From contig JAIYDI010000050.1 in the NCBI GenBank assembly GCA_027487555.1, positions 62,001 through 126,000 of the forward strand: a DNA stretch of 64,000 nucleotides, read 5' to 3'. Each line of letters opens with the position of its first letter. Positions within the stretch are counted from its first letter, which is position 1. This DNA comes from Hyphomicrobiales bacterium. GTDB lineage: Bacteria; Pseudomonadota; Alphaproteobacteria; Rhizobiales; Devosiaceae. The notes below the pieces were generated by a model. It ran no database searches, was not told where the DNA came from, and worked only from the letters and a program-made list of their open reading frames with translations. The position numbers were made by a program, and so were the translations under genes. Shown here one piece after another: positions 53,963 through 64,000 of the stretch.

Positions 53963-54061
53963 GATCATTTCACATTTTGGTTGAAACGTTGAAATGATCT
54001 AAGCCATTGTTTTATCATGTTTTCGAGGCGGACAAGCCATGCAGCTTTCCCTGAAAGCGCT
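53963..54061. repeat. Dispersed rhizobial intergenic repeat, copy 2
   Basis: It starts with a 10-base inverted repeat (GATCATTTCA at 53963, TGAAATGATC at 53990). The right part (54007-54061) aligns with copy 1 at 36100-36155 over about 55 bases. It lies in the 366-base gene-free gap 53869-54234, which also holds the CTCATG repeat and the pnp hairpin and otherwise nothing recognisable. Confidence 0.6.
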
Positions 54062-54180
54062 CCAGCCGCTGCTGCAGCAACAGCGGCTGCAATTGCCCAG
54101 GCGCGAGGCGCCGCTGCGCCTCAGCCCGCGGCAGCGAATCGAGGGTGGCGCGTGTTCTTGTGCGGGACGTTCGGCAGCAA

Positions 54181-54205
54181 GAGGCCCGGGTCATGCCCGG
54201 GCCTC
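54181..54205 (-). terminator. Hairpin downstream of pnp
   Basis: Perfect 10-base stem GAGGCCCGGG/CCCGGGCCTC with a 5-base loop, 30 bases past the pnp stop. There is no T tract on the minus strand, so it may be a stability hairpin or a Rho-assisted terminator. Confidence 0.55.
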
Positions 54206-54234
54206 TCGAAACGCCTGGAGGGTTGGAAACCGGC

Positions 54235-56367
<2,133 letters not shown>

Positions 56368-56754
56368 GGATATTACTGTCTTTCCATTCTGCCGGATGAG
56401 CGGGAACGCGGGGGGCGCAGAAATCCCCACGAACTCATCTGGTGTGCCAGCTGAACCGAGCGCCCCATGCGCCCGGCCAGCCCAAAATCGGCACGGGTTC
56501 CGCGCCGGCGCCCGCATCTTGTGGCGGGGCGGAACATGGACAAGACGATGAGCCGCTCCACCACCCGTTCGCGAGGAACAGGCGCGTGACCTGAGAGCCG
56601 GAAGGCTGGTCACGAACGAGCGGCCGATGATCTCGCCATGATCCGCGAAAACGATCGCCGGCCTACGCCTTGGTTCTCCCCCAGACGACAGGCGGGGAAG
56701 GACCGGATCCGCGGAGGCTGGCCCCGCGGATCCAATAGTCTTTGGGATCGCGCC
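56368..56754. other. 387-base rpsO-pnp intergenic leader
   Basis: No gene found. It holds the pnp 5' leader and the 10-base hairpin at 56705-56733. In E. coli this region is cleaved by RNase III and mediates pnp autoregulation; a similar role here is inferred from position only. Confidence 0.5.
56705..56733 (-). terminator. Perfect hairpin downstream of rpsO
   Basis: Ten-base perfect arms GGATCCGCGG and CCGCGGATCC with a 9-base loop, 22 bases past the rpsO stop. No T tract follows, so it may be an RNase III or attenuator structure rather than a full terminator. Confidence 0.6.
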
Positions 56755-57024
56755 TTAGCGGCGGATGCCCAGACGCTCGATCAGCGTCTTGTAGCGGGCC
56801 TCGTCGACCTTCTTGACATAGTCGAGAAGGCGGCGACGGGTCGAAACCATCTTGAGCAGACCACGACGCGAGTGATTGTCCTTGCGGTGGGTCTTGAAGT
56901 GCTCGGTGAGGTTGGCAATCCGCTCGGAGAGGATCGCGACCTGGACTTCCGGCGAACCGGTATCTTCCTTGTTGGTCGCAAAGTCCTTGATGAGGGCGGT
57001 CTTGCGCTCGGCAGTGATCGACAT
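56755..57024 (-). CDS. rpsO: 30S ribosomal protein S15
   Basis: An 89-residue primary 16S rRNA-binding protein of the standard family length. It has [21 protein letters not shown] at the N-terminus, the [21 protein letters not shown] helix and [22 protein letters not shown] near the C-terminus. It precedes pnp as in most bacteria, but here the gene upstream is a histidine kinase, not truB. Confidence 0.97.
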   Translation of the reverse strand: MSITAERKTALIKDFATNKEDTGSPEVQVAILSERIANLTEHFKTHRKDNHSRRGLLKMVSTRRRLLDYVKKVDEARYKTLIERLGIRR

Positions 57025-57196
57025 CGGCACATTCCTTTCGAAACTGAGGAACAAAGGGACGCTGCTGCCCGGGATGTCGTCCAGACAGAGCCATTCAACG
57101 AGCAATAGGCCGCCTCTTGCGAGGCTGCCGGACACTCGCGGCGGTCTCTACAGCAAAGGGGCGGGAGAGGGAAGCATTTTCGACGGCAGGCAGGGC

Positions 57197-58915
57197 TCAG
57201 GCGGGGGGGTGGCGGCTCGTGCCAGTGCCGGGCGTATCTTTGCGGTCGCCAGGCACGAGGCCATCGATCGGAATGCGGAACTCCCAGGTGAAGCCATCGC
57301 CATAGAGCGTGCGCTCGACCTCGGCGCCCAGCGAGCGGCCCACCATGTTCTCGATGACAGTGGTGCCGAAGCCGCGCGTGACGATCTCGGAATCGGGCTT
57401 GAGGCCGGTTTCCTGCCAGCGGAACAGCAGGCGCTCGGGATCGGCGGTCCAGCTGACAACCAGCTTGCCGCCGTCGCGGGCGAATGCGCCATGCTTGACC
57501 GCATTGGTGGCGAGCTCATGGGCGGCCATGCCGATGATCTGCGCGGATTGCGCATTGAGCCTGAGCGGCGGGCCGGCGACGCTGGCGCGCTTGCCATCCA
57601 CCGGGCAGAACGGATCGAGCTGACTGGTGAGCAGTTCGCGCAGGTCGACACCCGCGACGCCATGGGCTAGCAACAGGTCGGTGGAGCGGGCGAGCCCGAA
57701 GATGCGGCGCTCGAAGCTCTGCACGAATTCCGGCACGGAGCTGGCCCCGCGCGCCGTCTGCTTGGCCATAGCAGCGATGACCGTCATCTGGTTCTTCGAG
57801 CGGTGCGCCAGCTCGCGCATCAGGAACCGAACCTCGGTTTCCGCCGCCTGGCGGCGGCGAGAGGCCTCGCCCAGCGCATTCGACACTGTCTCGATTTCGG
57901 CGATGGGAAAGGCGCGCGCCTCGACGGGCTGGCCCTGACCAAGGCGCCTGGCATCGGATTCGAGCCCGCGGACCGAGCGGTTGATGCGGATGCTGACCCA
58001 ATAGACAACCAGCACCACGACTGCCGCGAGCAGCACACCGCCGGCGAGCAACGACCAGAACGCATCCGAGAGCGGCCGGGTCACGATATCGCGCGGGGCC
58101 CACGCCACCACGGTCCAGCCGGTCAGGAGCGATTGCTGCGCGACCAGCAGATCCCGACCACCGCCCAGCTGCATTTCGCGCCAGCCGCCCGAGGGAATGG
58201 TGAAGGCATGTCCAACCAGAAAAGGGCTGCCGACAGCGAGCGTACCATCGGCGCTGGAGACGACATTGTTCTTGGAATCGACCAGCGCGACGTTCCAGCC
58301 ATCGGGCATGCGGTTGGCGAGAAGCACCGAGGAGAGTTGCATGGCAGAGCGGTTGAAGCCGAGGATCATCGGCGGCTTGCCCTTGGGGAAGATGGGCAGC
58401 AGGATATTGACCACCCATTGCTGCGATACCTTGCCATAGACGACGTCGGAGACGGCGACATCCCTGGTATCGAGTGCACGCTGGGCCGTGTCGCGATCGC
58501 CGACCGGCACGCGGCGCTGCTCGCTCATCGGCATGCGGGTCGACAGGAAGGACACCAGCTTGTCGTCAACCACATACAGATGGGCACCGGTATCGGCGAG
58601 GGCTTCGCTGACACGGGCGTGGAACTCGGCAAAGCGGCCATCGAGCAGTTCGGGCGCGGTGGAGAGGACGCGCAAGGTGGTGAGGTTGGCGACGATCTCG
58701 CGGTCGACCGACTGCACGATGGCACGGGCATTGGCGGTGACGAGAGTCTCGACGATCTTCTGCTGCGCCTCGTTATTGCGGGCGAGCAGAACGGCCGAAA
58801 AAATGAAGGCGGGCACCAGCGCGACCAGCGCGAGGACGACGAGGAACACGGCCATAGGCCGGGCGACGTTACGCCGGCCGAAGACCGGAGGCACAGAAGA
58901 CGCCCGGTCAGCCAC
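57197..58915 (-). CDS. HWE-type sensor histidine kinase
   Basis: A 572-residue membrane sensor kinase. One transmembrane helix near residues 20-45 (AVFLVVLALVALVPAFIFSAVLL) is followed by a periplasmic sensor of about 240 residues resembling a dCache/PDC-type fold, a second transmembrane helix (LLAGGVLLAAVVVLVVYWV), a short HAMP-like linker and the HWE/HisKA_2 kinase core. The phospho-acceptor His is in RELAHRSKNQMTVI, the N-box is AAHELATNAVKHGA, and the family WxE is in FRWQETG. It lies between truB and rpsO, interrupting a usually contiguous ribosome/RNA set. No response regulator is adjacent. The start is GTG at 58915. Confidence 0.9.
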   Translation of the reverse strand: MADRASSVPPVFGRRNVARPMAVFLVVLALVALVPAFIFSAVLLARNNEAQQKIVETLVTANARAIVQSVDREIVANLTTLRVLSTAPELLDGRFAEFHARVSEALADTGAHLYVVDDKLVSFLSTRMPMSEQRRVPVGDRDTAQRALDTRDVAVSDVVYGKVSQQWVVNILLPIFPKGKPPMILGFNRSAMQLSSVLLANRMPDGWNVALVDSKNNVVSSADGTLAVGSPFLVGHAFTIPSGGWREMQLGGGRDLLVAQQSLLTGWTVVAWAPRDIVTRPLSDAFWSLLAGGVLLAAVVVLVVYWVSIRINRSVRGLESDARRLGQGQPVEARAFPIAEIETVSNALGEASRRRQAAETEVRFLMRELAHRSKNQMTVIAAMAKQTARGASSVPEFVQSFERRIFGLARSTDLLLAHGVAGVDLRELLTSQLDPFCPVDGKRASVAGPPLRLNAQSAQIIGMAAHELATNAVKHGAFARDGGKLVVSWTADPERLLFRWQETGLKPDSEIVTRGFGTTVIENMVGRSLGAEVERTLYGDGFTWEFRIPIDGLVPGDRKDTPGTGTSRHPPA

Positions 58916-59007
58916 GGTGAACCCCTGAACGCCTACGCAAGATTTGCCCCTGAACTGACGCGAGTGACCCCCAACGCCGGCGGCGCGAAAAGGTTCCCGT
59001 CAGGCGA

Positions 59008-59922
59008 TCAGGCAGAAATGACCCGCTGCGGCTTGAACTGGCCGAACTCGACACGCCCCAGTGCGACGGGCAATCCGGCACAGCTGGCCCAGGCCTGATC
59101 CAGCGCCACCGGCGCGCGTGCGCCGACGAGCAGCACCGGGTTGCCGTGCCGGATGGCCGCCGCCTGATCGGGCGTGACGCGCACTTCGTCGAGCCCGGAA
59201 AGGCCGGCGGCGAGGGGCTGCAACAGGCTGTCTCGGTCGGTCGCCGCCTCGATGTCGGCGATGCTGACCGAGATGGCATCGGCGAACGGGCCGACGGCGG
59301 CGCGATGCAGCGCCGAGACATGCCCGACCGTGCCGAGCGCACGGGCAAGGTCGCGCGCCAGTGCCCGCACATAGGTACCCTTCTCGCACTCCATCTCGAG
59401 CTGGCTCTCGTCCGGCCCATGCGAGATAAGCGAAAGTCGCGCGATATGCACCGGGCGGGCCTGGAGCACGACCGCCTCGCCGGCACGGGCAAGGTCATAG
59501 GCGCGCTCGCCATCGACCATGATGGCGGAAAATGCCGGCGGCACCTGCATCACATCGCCGGTGAAGCGCGGCAGCAGCGCCTGCAATTCGGCAGCGCTGG
59601 CGCGATGATCGGAGCGGGCGGTGACCTCGCCTTCGGCGTCGTCGGTCGCGGTCTCGACGCCCCACTTGATGGCAAAGCGGTAGATCTTCCGCCCGTCCTG
59701 GACGATGGGCACGGTCTTTGTGGCTTCCCCAAGCGCTATGGGAAGGATACCGGTGGCGAGCGGATCGAGCGTACCGGCATGTCCGGCCTTCTTCGCGCCG
59801 AACAGCCAGCGAACCTTGCCCACCGCCTGGGTGGAGGTCATGTCAAAGGGCTTGTCGAGGACTATCCAGCCGGACACATCCCGCTTCAGTTTCTTTTCGG
59901 TCAAGGTCTGCTCGGGCTTCAT
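59008..59922 (-). CDS. truB: tRNA pseudouridine-55 synthase
   Basis: A 304-residue enzyme that makes pseudouridine at position 55 of the tRNA T loop. The catalytic Asp is in HAGTLDPLATGILPIALGEAT, preceded by WIVLDKPFDMTST. Other family segments are CEKGTYVRALARDL and the C-terminal PUA-like region. It follows rbfA after 48 bases, the usual order. Confidence 0.96.
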   Translation of the reverse strand: MKPEQTLTEKKLKRDVSGWIVLDKPFDMTSTQAVGKVRWLFGAKKAGHAGTLDPLATGILPIALGEATKTVPIVQDGRKIYRFAIKWGVETATDDAEGEVTARSDHRASAAELQALLPRFTGDVMQVPPAFSAIMVDGERAYDLARAGEAVVLQARPVHIARLSLISHGPDESQLEMECEKGTYVRALARDLARALGTVGHVSALHRAAVGPFADAISVSIADIEAATDRDSLLQPLAAGLSGLDEVRVTPDQAAAIRHGNPVLLVGARAPVALDQAWASCAGLPVALGRVEFGQFKPQRVISA

Positions 59923-59970
59923 GCGTTCCGGACGGCGCGAGGATGCGGAGGTCCGGCCTACGCAATAGGT

Positions 59971-60387
59971 TCAGTCGCTGTCGGTCTCGTCGCCGTCACG
60001 GGTAATGTCGCGCTGCACGCGATCGGTGCGCAGCAGCGCATCGATGCGGCCATATTCATCGAAGGTCTCGTCGATGAAGAAGCGCAGGTCGGGCGCGAAT
60101 TTCAGATCGAGTTCGGGCGCTATGCGGCCGCGGATGAAGCGGTGGTGGCGGTTGAGCGCCTCCACGACTTCGGCGGCGCCGATGCCGCCGAGCGGCATGA
60201 TATAGGCATTTGCCAGCTTCAGATCGGGCGTCATCCGCACTTCGGGCACGGTGATGACCTTGCCTTCGAGGATGGGATCCTCGATCTCACCGCGGGTGAA
60301 CAGGCCCGAGAGCGCGTGGCGCACGAGCTCGCCCACGCGCAGCATGCGCTGGGTGGGACCGGTGGGTTTGTGGCTGTCGCGTTTCAT
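59971..60387 (-). CDS. rbfA: Ribosome-binding factor A
   Basis: A 138-residue cold-shock ribosome maturation factor that binds the 30S subunit. Family segments are TQRMLRVGELVRHALSGLF, VITVPEVRMTPDLKLANAYI (KH-like fold) and LRFFIDETFDEYGRIDALL. Its ATG overlaps the stop of the upstream YcxB-like gene by four bases. infB, the usual upstream gene, is not present, so rbfA is probably co-transcribed with the exporter operon. Confidence 0.95.
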   Translation of the reverse strand: MKRDSHKPTGPTQRMLRVGELVRHALSGLFTRGEIEDPILEGKVITVPEVRMTPDLKLANAYIMPLGGIGAAEVVEALNRHHRFIRGRIAPELDLKFAPDLRFFIDETFDEYGRIDALLRTDRVQRDITRDGDETDSD

Positions 60388-60956
60388 TGGCCCGAGTTAG
60401 GCGCTTCAGGCCCGCGCGTCAACCGGGAGCCCGGGCGGCGGGCAAGGTGCTGCTCGCGCATGGCGATGCGGATACGCTGCGCCATGGCCTCGAGCCGGCC
60501 GGGCGGAAAGGCATCGGTTGGCAGGATGACGAGTTCGCGGTCGGCTTCTAGAAAGACATAGCCCTTTGTGCGCGCAAGACTATCGACATCGCCGAGGCGG
60601 ATCCGCCGGGTCGTGCCGTCTATGCGCACATGCAGCCGATCCCGCCAATCCTCCAGCCGCACGGCGACCGGTGCCGGGAAGCGCAGCCGGGCACGGTAGA
60701 GCGCGATCAGGTCGAACAGCAGCCGCGCGCCGACATAGGCGAAAAGCGCCACCATGGTGAGCCAGGCATAGAATTTCCAGCCTTCGACCCAACGGGGCGG
60801 AAGCAGCGCGAAACCGCCACAACCCACAAGCAGGACGGCGGCAAAGCCAAGCTTGTGCAGGCCGGTGATCGGACGTGGCAGGCGCTCCCAGACCAGCGCG
60901 TCGTCGGCGCTGAGGGTAAATCGATACGTGGCATCGGGCTCGGCTGCGAAGTGCAT
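60384..60956 (-). CDS. YcxB-like membrane protein, paralogue 1
   Basis: A 190-residue protein with two transmembrane helices (FAAVLLVGCGGFALLP, FYAWLTMVALFAYVGARLLFD) and a C-terminal beta-rich YcxB-like domain (RLEDWRDRLHVRI, GYVFLEADRELVILPTDAF). The N-terminal TLSADDALVWERLP closely matches the second copy (TLTADDALAFANLQ) at 62868. The two flank an ABC exporter, three bases away from this gene. Function unknown; they may be accessory subunits of the exporter. The stop overlaps the rbfA start. Confidence 0.7.
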   Translation of the reverse strand: MHFAAEPDATYRFTLSADDALVWERLPRPITGLHKLGFAAVLLVGCGGFALLPPRWVEGWKFYAWLTMVALFAYVGARLLFDLIALYRARLRFPAPVAVRLEDWRDRLHVRIDGTTRRIRLGDVDSLARTKGYVFLEADRELVILPTDAFPPGRLEAMAQRIRIAMREQHLARRPGSRLTRGPEAPNSGQ

Positions 60957-60959
60957 GCG

Positions 60960-62858
60960 CTAACGATAGCCTGCCGCCTGCAACTCGAAAAGCTCGGCAT
61001 AGCGGCCACCAGCGGCAATGAGGTCGTCGTGGGTGCCATGTTCGAGCACCGCGCCGTTCTCCAGTACCACGATGCGATCGGCCATGCGCACGGTGGAGAA
61101 CCGATGGGAGATCAGCATGGCGGTGGTGCCATCAGCCAACTCCTTGAAACGGGTGAAGACTTCGGCCTCGGCGCGCGCGTCGAGCGCGGCGGTGGGCTCG
61201 TCGAGCACGATGATCTCGGCCTGCCGCATATAGGCGCGGGCAATGGCGAGCTTCTGCCACTCGCCACCCGACAGATCCTGCCCCTTCTGGAACGTGCGGC
61301 CGAGCATCTGGTCATAGCCGCCAGGCAGGTTGCGGATCACCGGATCGGCCAGGCTCTGCTCGGCGGCACGGATGATCCGCTCGCGATCGGCAGCGGCATC
61401 GATGCGGCCAACGCCGATATTGTCGGCGGCCGAGAAACTGTAGCGGAGAAAATCCTGAAAAATCGCGCCGATATGGGTGCGCAGTTCGGCGAGCGCGATA
61501 TGCTTGAGATCGACACCATCGATGGTGATCGTCCCCTCATCGGGGTCATAGAGGCGGGTGAGGAGCTTGACGATGGTGGTCTTGCCCGCGCCGTTTTCGC
61601 CAACCAAAGCCAGGGTTTCGCCCGCAGCGATGGTGAAACTCAGGTGCCGAACCGCCCAGCGATCCGACCCCGGATAGCGGAAGCCGACATCGTCGAAGCG
61701 GATGCCCTTTTGTATGGGCGCGGGGAAAGGCCGCGGCTCTGCCGGGTCGGTGATTTCGGGGCGAATCTCAAAGAAGCTGAACAGATCGTCGAGATAGAGG
61801 CTCTGCCCGGCGATCTGGGTGAAGCCGATGAGGATCTGCTGGAGAAAGCCGTTGAGCTGGTTGAACGAGGCGGAGAGAAAGACGAGATCGCCGATGGTGA
61901 AATCACCATTCAGCGTGCGCCAGACGATATAGGCGTAGGCGGCATAGTAGGTGGCGGTCGAAATCGCCGCGAGCGCGCCCGTCTGCAGCGCGCGGCGGAT
62001 ATTGAGGGTCTTGTTTTCCTCAAGGATCTGGTCGCTCAAGAGCTTGAAGCGGCCGAAGAGGAAATCGCCCAGGCCGAAAAGCTTGATCTCCTTGGCGCTG
62101 TCGGCCGAGGCACCGATCTGGCGCAGATACTCGAGCTGCCGCCGCTCGGGGGAACGCGCATGCGAGATCCAGTAGGCGAGGCGGTTGAAGCGGAACTCGC
62201 CCCAGATGGCAGGAATCAACGCCACCGCGAGCATGAGAATCAGCAGCGGCGCATAGATGAAGAGCCCGGCCGCGAGCGCCAGCGCCGTGATCATCGCCTG
62301 TGCTTGCCCGAAGAGCTGCGAGATGACGGTGGAGCGTGATCCGACCTGACGGCGCGCGCGCTCGAGCCGATCCTGATATTCGGACTGCTCGAAATGCTTC
62401 AGATCCAGCCGGGCCGCGTGCTGCATCAGCTCGAGGCTGACGGCGTTGGAATGGCTTTCGCCGAGAATAGTGTCGACGACATTGATGGCGCGGTTCATCG
62501 CATCGCGGCCAAGCACCAGCGCGAATTCAATGGCGAGAAGCGTCAGCAGCGGGGTGAGACGGCCGCTCGCGACCCAGTCGCCGACGCTGCTCCCGGCGCT
62601 GCCGAGCCCGACCTGCGCGACCACTTCATCGATGATGTGCTTGGTGACGAACAGCACCAGCGGCGGCTGCACCGCAACCAGGAGGCGCAGCGCCATGGAG
62701 AGGCTGATCAGCCATGGGCTCGTCTTCCACATCTGGCGGAACAGCTTGCCGAGGTGAATGAAGGTCTTGAGGCGCTGACCCTTTTCGAAGGGCAGGGCTT
62801 CGGGGATATCCGCGCCGAACTTCCCCTTGCCTCCGAGTCTGCCACCTGTTCCGCGCAT
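60960..62858 (-). CDS. ABC exporter (fused permease and ATPase)
   Basis: A 632-residue half-exporter that probably works as a homodimer. Six transmembrane helices fill the first ~340 residues. The nucleotide-binding domain has Walker A GENGAGKTTIVKLL, signature LSGGEWQKLAIARAY, Walker B IIVLDEPTAALD with the catalytic Glu, and switch His in LISHRFST; all are canonical. It lies between two YcxB-like paralogues, 3 and 9 bases away, in one operon. The substrate is unknown. Confidence 0.92.
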   Translation of the reverse strand: MRGTGGRLGGKGKFGADIPEALPFEKGQRLKTFIHLGKLFRQMWKTSPWLISLSMALRLLVAVQPPLVLFVTKHIIDEVVAQVGLGSAGSSVGDWVASGRLTPLLTLLAIEFALVLGRDAMNRAINVVDTILGESHSNAVSLELMQHAARLDLKHFEQSEYQDRLERARRQVGSRSTVISQLFGQAQAMITALALAAGLFIYAPLLILMLAVALIPAIWGEFRFNRLAYWISHARSPERRQLEYLRQIGASADSAKEIKLFGLGDFLFGRFKLLSDQILEENKTLNIRRALQTGALAAISTATYYAAYAYIVWRTLNGDFTIGDLVFLSASFNQLNGFLQQILIGFTQIAGQSLYLDDLFSFFEIRPEITDPAEPRPFPAPIQKGIRFDDVGFRYPGSDRWAVRHLSFTIAAGETLALVGENGAGKTTIVKLLTRLYDPDEGTITIDGVDLKHIALAELRTHIGAIFQDFLRYSFSAADNIGVGRIDAAADRERIIRAAEQSLADPVIRNLPGGYDQMLGRTFQKGQDLSGGEWQKLAIARAYMRQAEIIVLDEPTAALDARAEAEVFTRFKELADGTTAMLISHRFSTVRMADRIVVLENGAVLEHGTHDDLIAAGGRYAELFELQAAGYR

Positions 62859-62867
62859 AGGGCCTAT

Positions 62868-63410
62868 CTAGGACCGAGACGCGCCCTCGGCAACCTCGTC
62901 TTTGGCACGGGAGCGGGCTTCGATATCAGCGGCAAAGGCGGCCATCTTTTCGTCCGACCCAAAGGCGGAGAGCGGCACGATCAGCGTATCGGGAAGCGCG
63001 GTGATGAAGACATGCGCCTTGCCACGCACCACGGCGTTGATGGTTTCGTAGGCGATAGAGAGCGTGCGGCCGGGCAATTCGGCGTGCAGATGATCGCCCC
63101 GGATCTCGAGGCGCGCCGGTACCGGAGCCGGGATCGCCCGATAGGCGCGATAGCGGCGGTACTGGTCGCGGATCAGGCTGCCCGAAAACCAGAAGAGGCC
63201 GATAAGCGCCAGCCCGATGATGTAGAAACGGACATCGCCCTCGTCGCCGGTCCATTCGTGCGGCAGCAGCACCAGCGTCAGGCCGGCGCAGGCGATCCAG
63301 GCATAGAACAGCGCCTTGCCCCAACCCTTGTAGTCGCGCTGAAGGTTCGCGAAGGCCAGCGCATCATCGGCAGTGAGGGTGTAGGTGAGGGTGCGGAGGG
63401 GTTTGGTCAT
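62868..63410 (-). CDS. YcxB-like membrane protein, paralogue 2
   Basis: A 180-residue protein with the same layout as the copy at 60384: N-terminal TYTLTADDALAFANLQ, two transmembrane helices (ALFYAWIACAGLTLVLLP, FYIIGLALIGLFWFSGSLI) and a C-terminal YcxB-like domain (ARLEIRGDHLHAEL, KAHVFITALPDTLIVPLSAFG). The pair is clearly related but diverged. It precedes the ABC exporter by nine bases and overlaps the upstream unknown gene by four bases. Function unknown. Confidence 0.72.
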   Translation of the reverse strand: MTKPLRTLTYTLTADDALAFANLQRDYKGWGKALFYAWIACAGLTLVLLPHEWTGDEGDVRFYIIGLALIGLFWFSGSLIRDQYRRYRAYRAIPAPVPARLEIRGDHLHAELPGRTLSIAYETINAVVRGKAHVFITALPDTLIVPLSAFGSDEKMAAFAADIEARSRAKDEVAEGASRS

Positions 63411-63997
63411 TTTTGGAGTTTTGGCGCGTCTTTCGGAAAATAGCTTACCCAGTGCTGCGTGCCATCGTCCAAGGTGACGGTTCCGAAAAAACCGCCGGAG
63501 CCAGCTGCTTCCGGATACAAGCTTCGCATCTTTTCAACTACCTGCCGACCCAGTTCAACCCGCGCGGCTCGCTCGAAGCTGCCGCGCCAGCCGGCCTCGA
63601 CTAGCACCGCTTCAAGCCTTGCGGCAGCGGCTTCGGGGTCCACAATCGGGTCCATGTCGCACATCTCGATATCGAGATAAAACTCTCCGATGCCTCGCAG
63701 ATCGGCAATGAAATGAGCCATCTCGGCATTGCCTTCGAACCTGACCTTGTGGCCATCCCGGACCCGGACGAAGTCGCAGTTTATGAAGAATCTATACAAC
63801 ATCAAAGCCGCGTCGAAATCGCGGACAAGTGCGCGCAAGGCCTGGTTGGCGTAAAGTTCTCGCTTCAACTCACCGGCGGGGCCGTCAAGATCTGGCTCCG
63901 GAAGTGGACCGGGGCGGAAGACGACGTCGTGATCCGAGATATCCAGCGTGCCCCACCGCCACGAGACGGGGATGGTCGCCGGAGCAACCCCAGCCAT
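63407..63997 (-). CDS. Protein of unknown function (start may lie outside the window)
   Basis: 196 residues seen, beginning MAGVAPATIPVSWRWG. The frame is still open at the window edge, so the ATG at 63997 may be internal. No recognised family. The middle is acidic (FYLDIEMCDMDPIVDPEAAA), and the C-terminus has DDGTQHWVSYFPKDAP. Its stop overlaps the YcxB-like paralogue 2 start by four bases, so it belongs to the exporter operon. Confidence 0.6.
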   Translation of the reverse strand: MAGVAPATIPVSWRWGTLDISDHDVVFRPGPLPEPDLDGPAGELKRELYANQALRALVRDFDAALMLYRFFINCDFVRVRDGHKVRFEGNAEMAHFIADLRGIGEFYLDIEMCDMDPIVDPEAAAARLEAVLVEAGWRGSFERAARVELGRQVVEKMRSLYPEAAGSGGFFGTVTLDDGTQHWVSYFPKDAPKLQK

Positions 63998-64000
63998 CTC

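Overview
This window is GC-rich DNA from an alphaproteobacterium, most likely a member of Hyphomicrobiales (Rhizobiales). Supporting this are the Irr-type Fur regulator divergent from fabA-fabB, the rpsT-dnaA-dnaN-recF neighbourhood with mutM and ubiE-ubiB, the rbfA-truB-rpsO-pnp series, an HWE histidine kinase, and dispersed intergenic repeats of a kind common in rhizobia. A Devosia-like organism would fit, but the sequence alone does not prove a genus.

Bases 1-29,000 are an accessory carbon-catabolism and transport region. In order it holds: a heterodimeric ABC exporter (first subunit cut by the window edge); a four-gene sugar operon (L-fucose-isomerase-like protein, split transketolase, FGGY kinase) whose enzyme set matches an isomerase-kinase-transketolase route such as non-oxidative D-apiose catabolism; a polar amino-acid ABC importer; a ribose-type ABC importer with two dehydrogenases and a LacI-family regulator, tied together by three copies of a TGTTA-N4-TAACA operator; a photolyase/cryptochrome; a four-gene operon mixing a DUF4432 sugar mutarotase and an SDR with a class III CoA-transferase and a crotonase, divergent from a second LacI regulator; an L-fuconate dehydratase; and divergent TetR and MarR regulators.

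Bases 28,500-37,100 hold general functions: BioY, a metallo-beta-lactamase-fold hydrolase, DUF898-M48 peptidase-DUF1499, PdxH, a DnaJ protein, a Sua5-type tRNA-modification enzyme and a histone-deacetylase-family hydrolase. Bases 37,100-49,600 are core replication and repair (recF, dnaN, dnaA, rpsT, mutM), ubiquinone synthesis (ubiE, ubiB), dut and several hypothetical or poorly characterised proteins. Bases 49,600-54,000 hold fabB-fabA, irr, an SH3 protein and a D-2-hydroxyacid dehydrogenase. The right end, all on the minus strand, reads from the edge inward as an unknown protein, a YcxB-like protein, an ABC exporter, a second YcxB-like protein, rbfA, truB, an HWE histidine kinase, rpsO and pnp.

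The most promising leads are the sugar/transketolase operon, the mixed CoA/sugar operon, the YcxB-exporter-YcxB unit whose stop codon overlaps the rbfA start, the histidine kinase placed between truB and rpsO, the operator-defined LacI regulon, and one parS-like palindrome 22 kb from dnaA. No rRNA, tRNA, CRISPR array, insertion sequence or integrase was found. Start codons were chosen by family alignment and visible ribosome-binding sites, so several are estimates.
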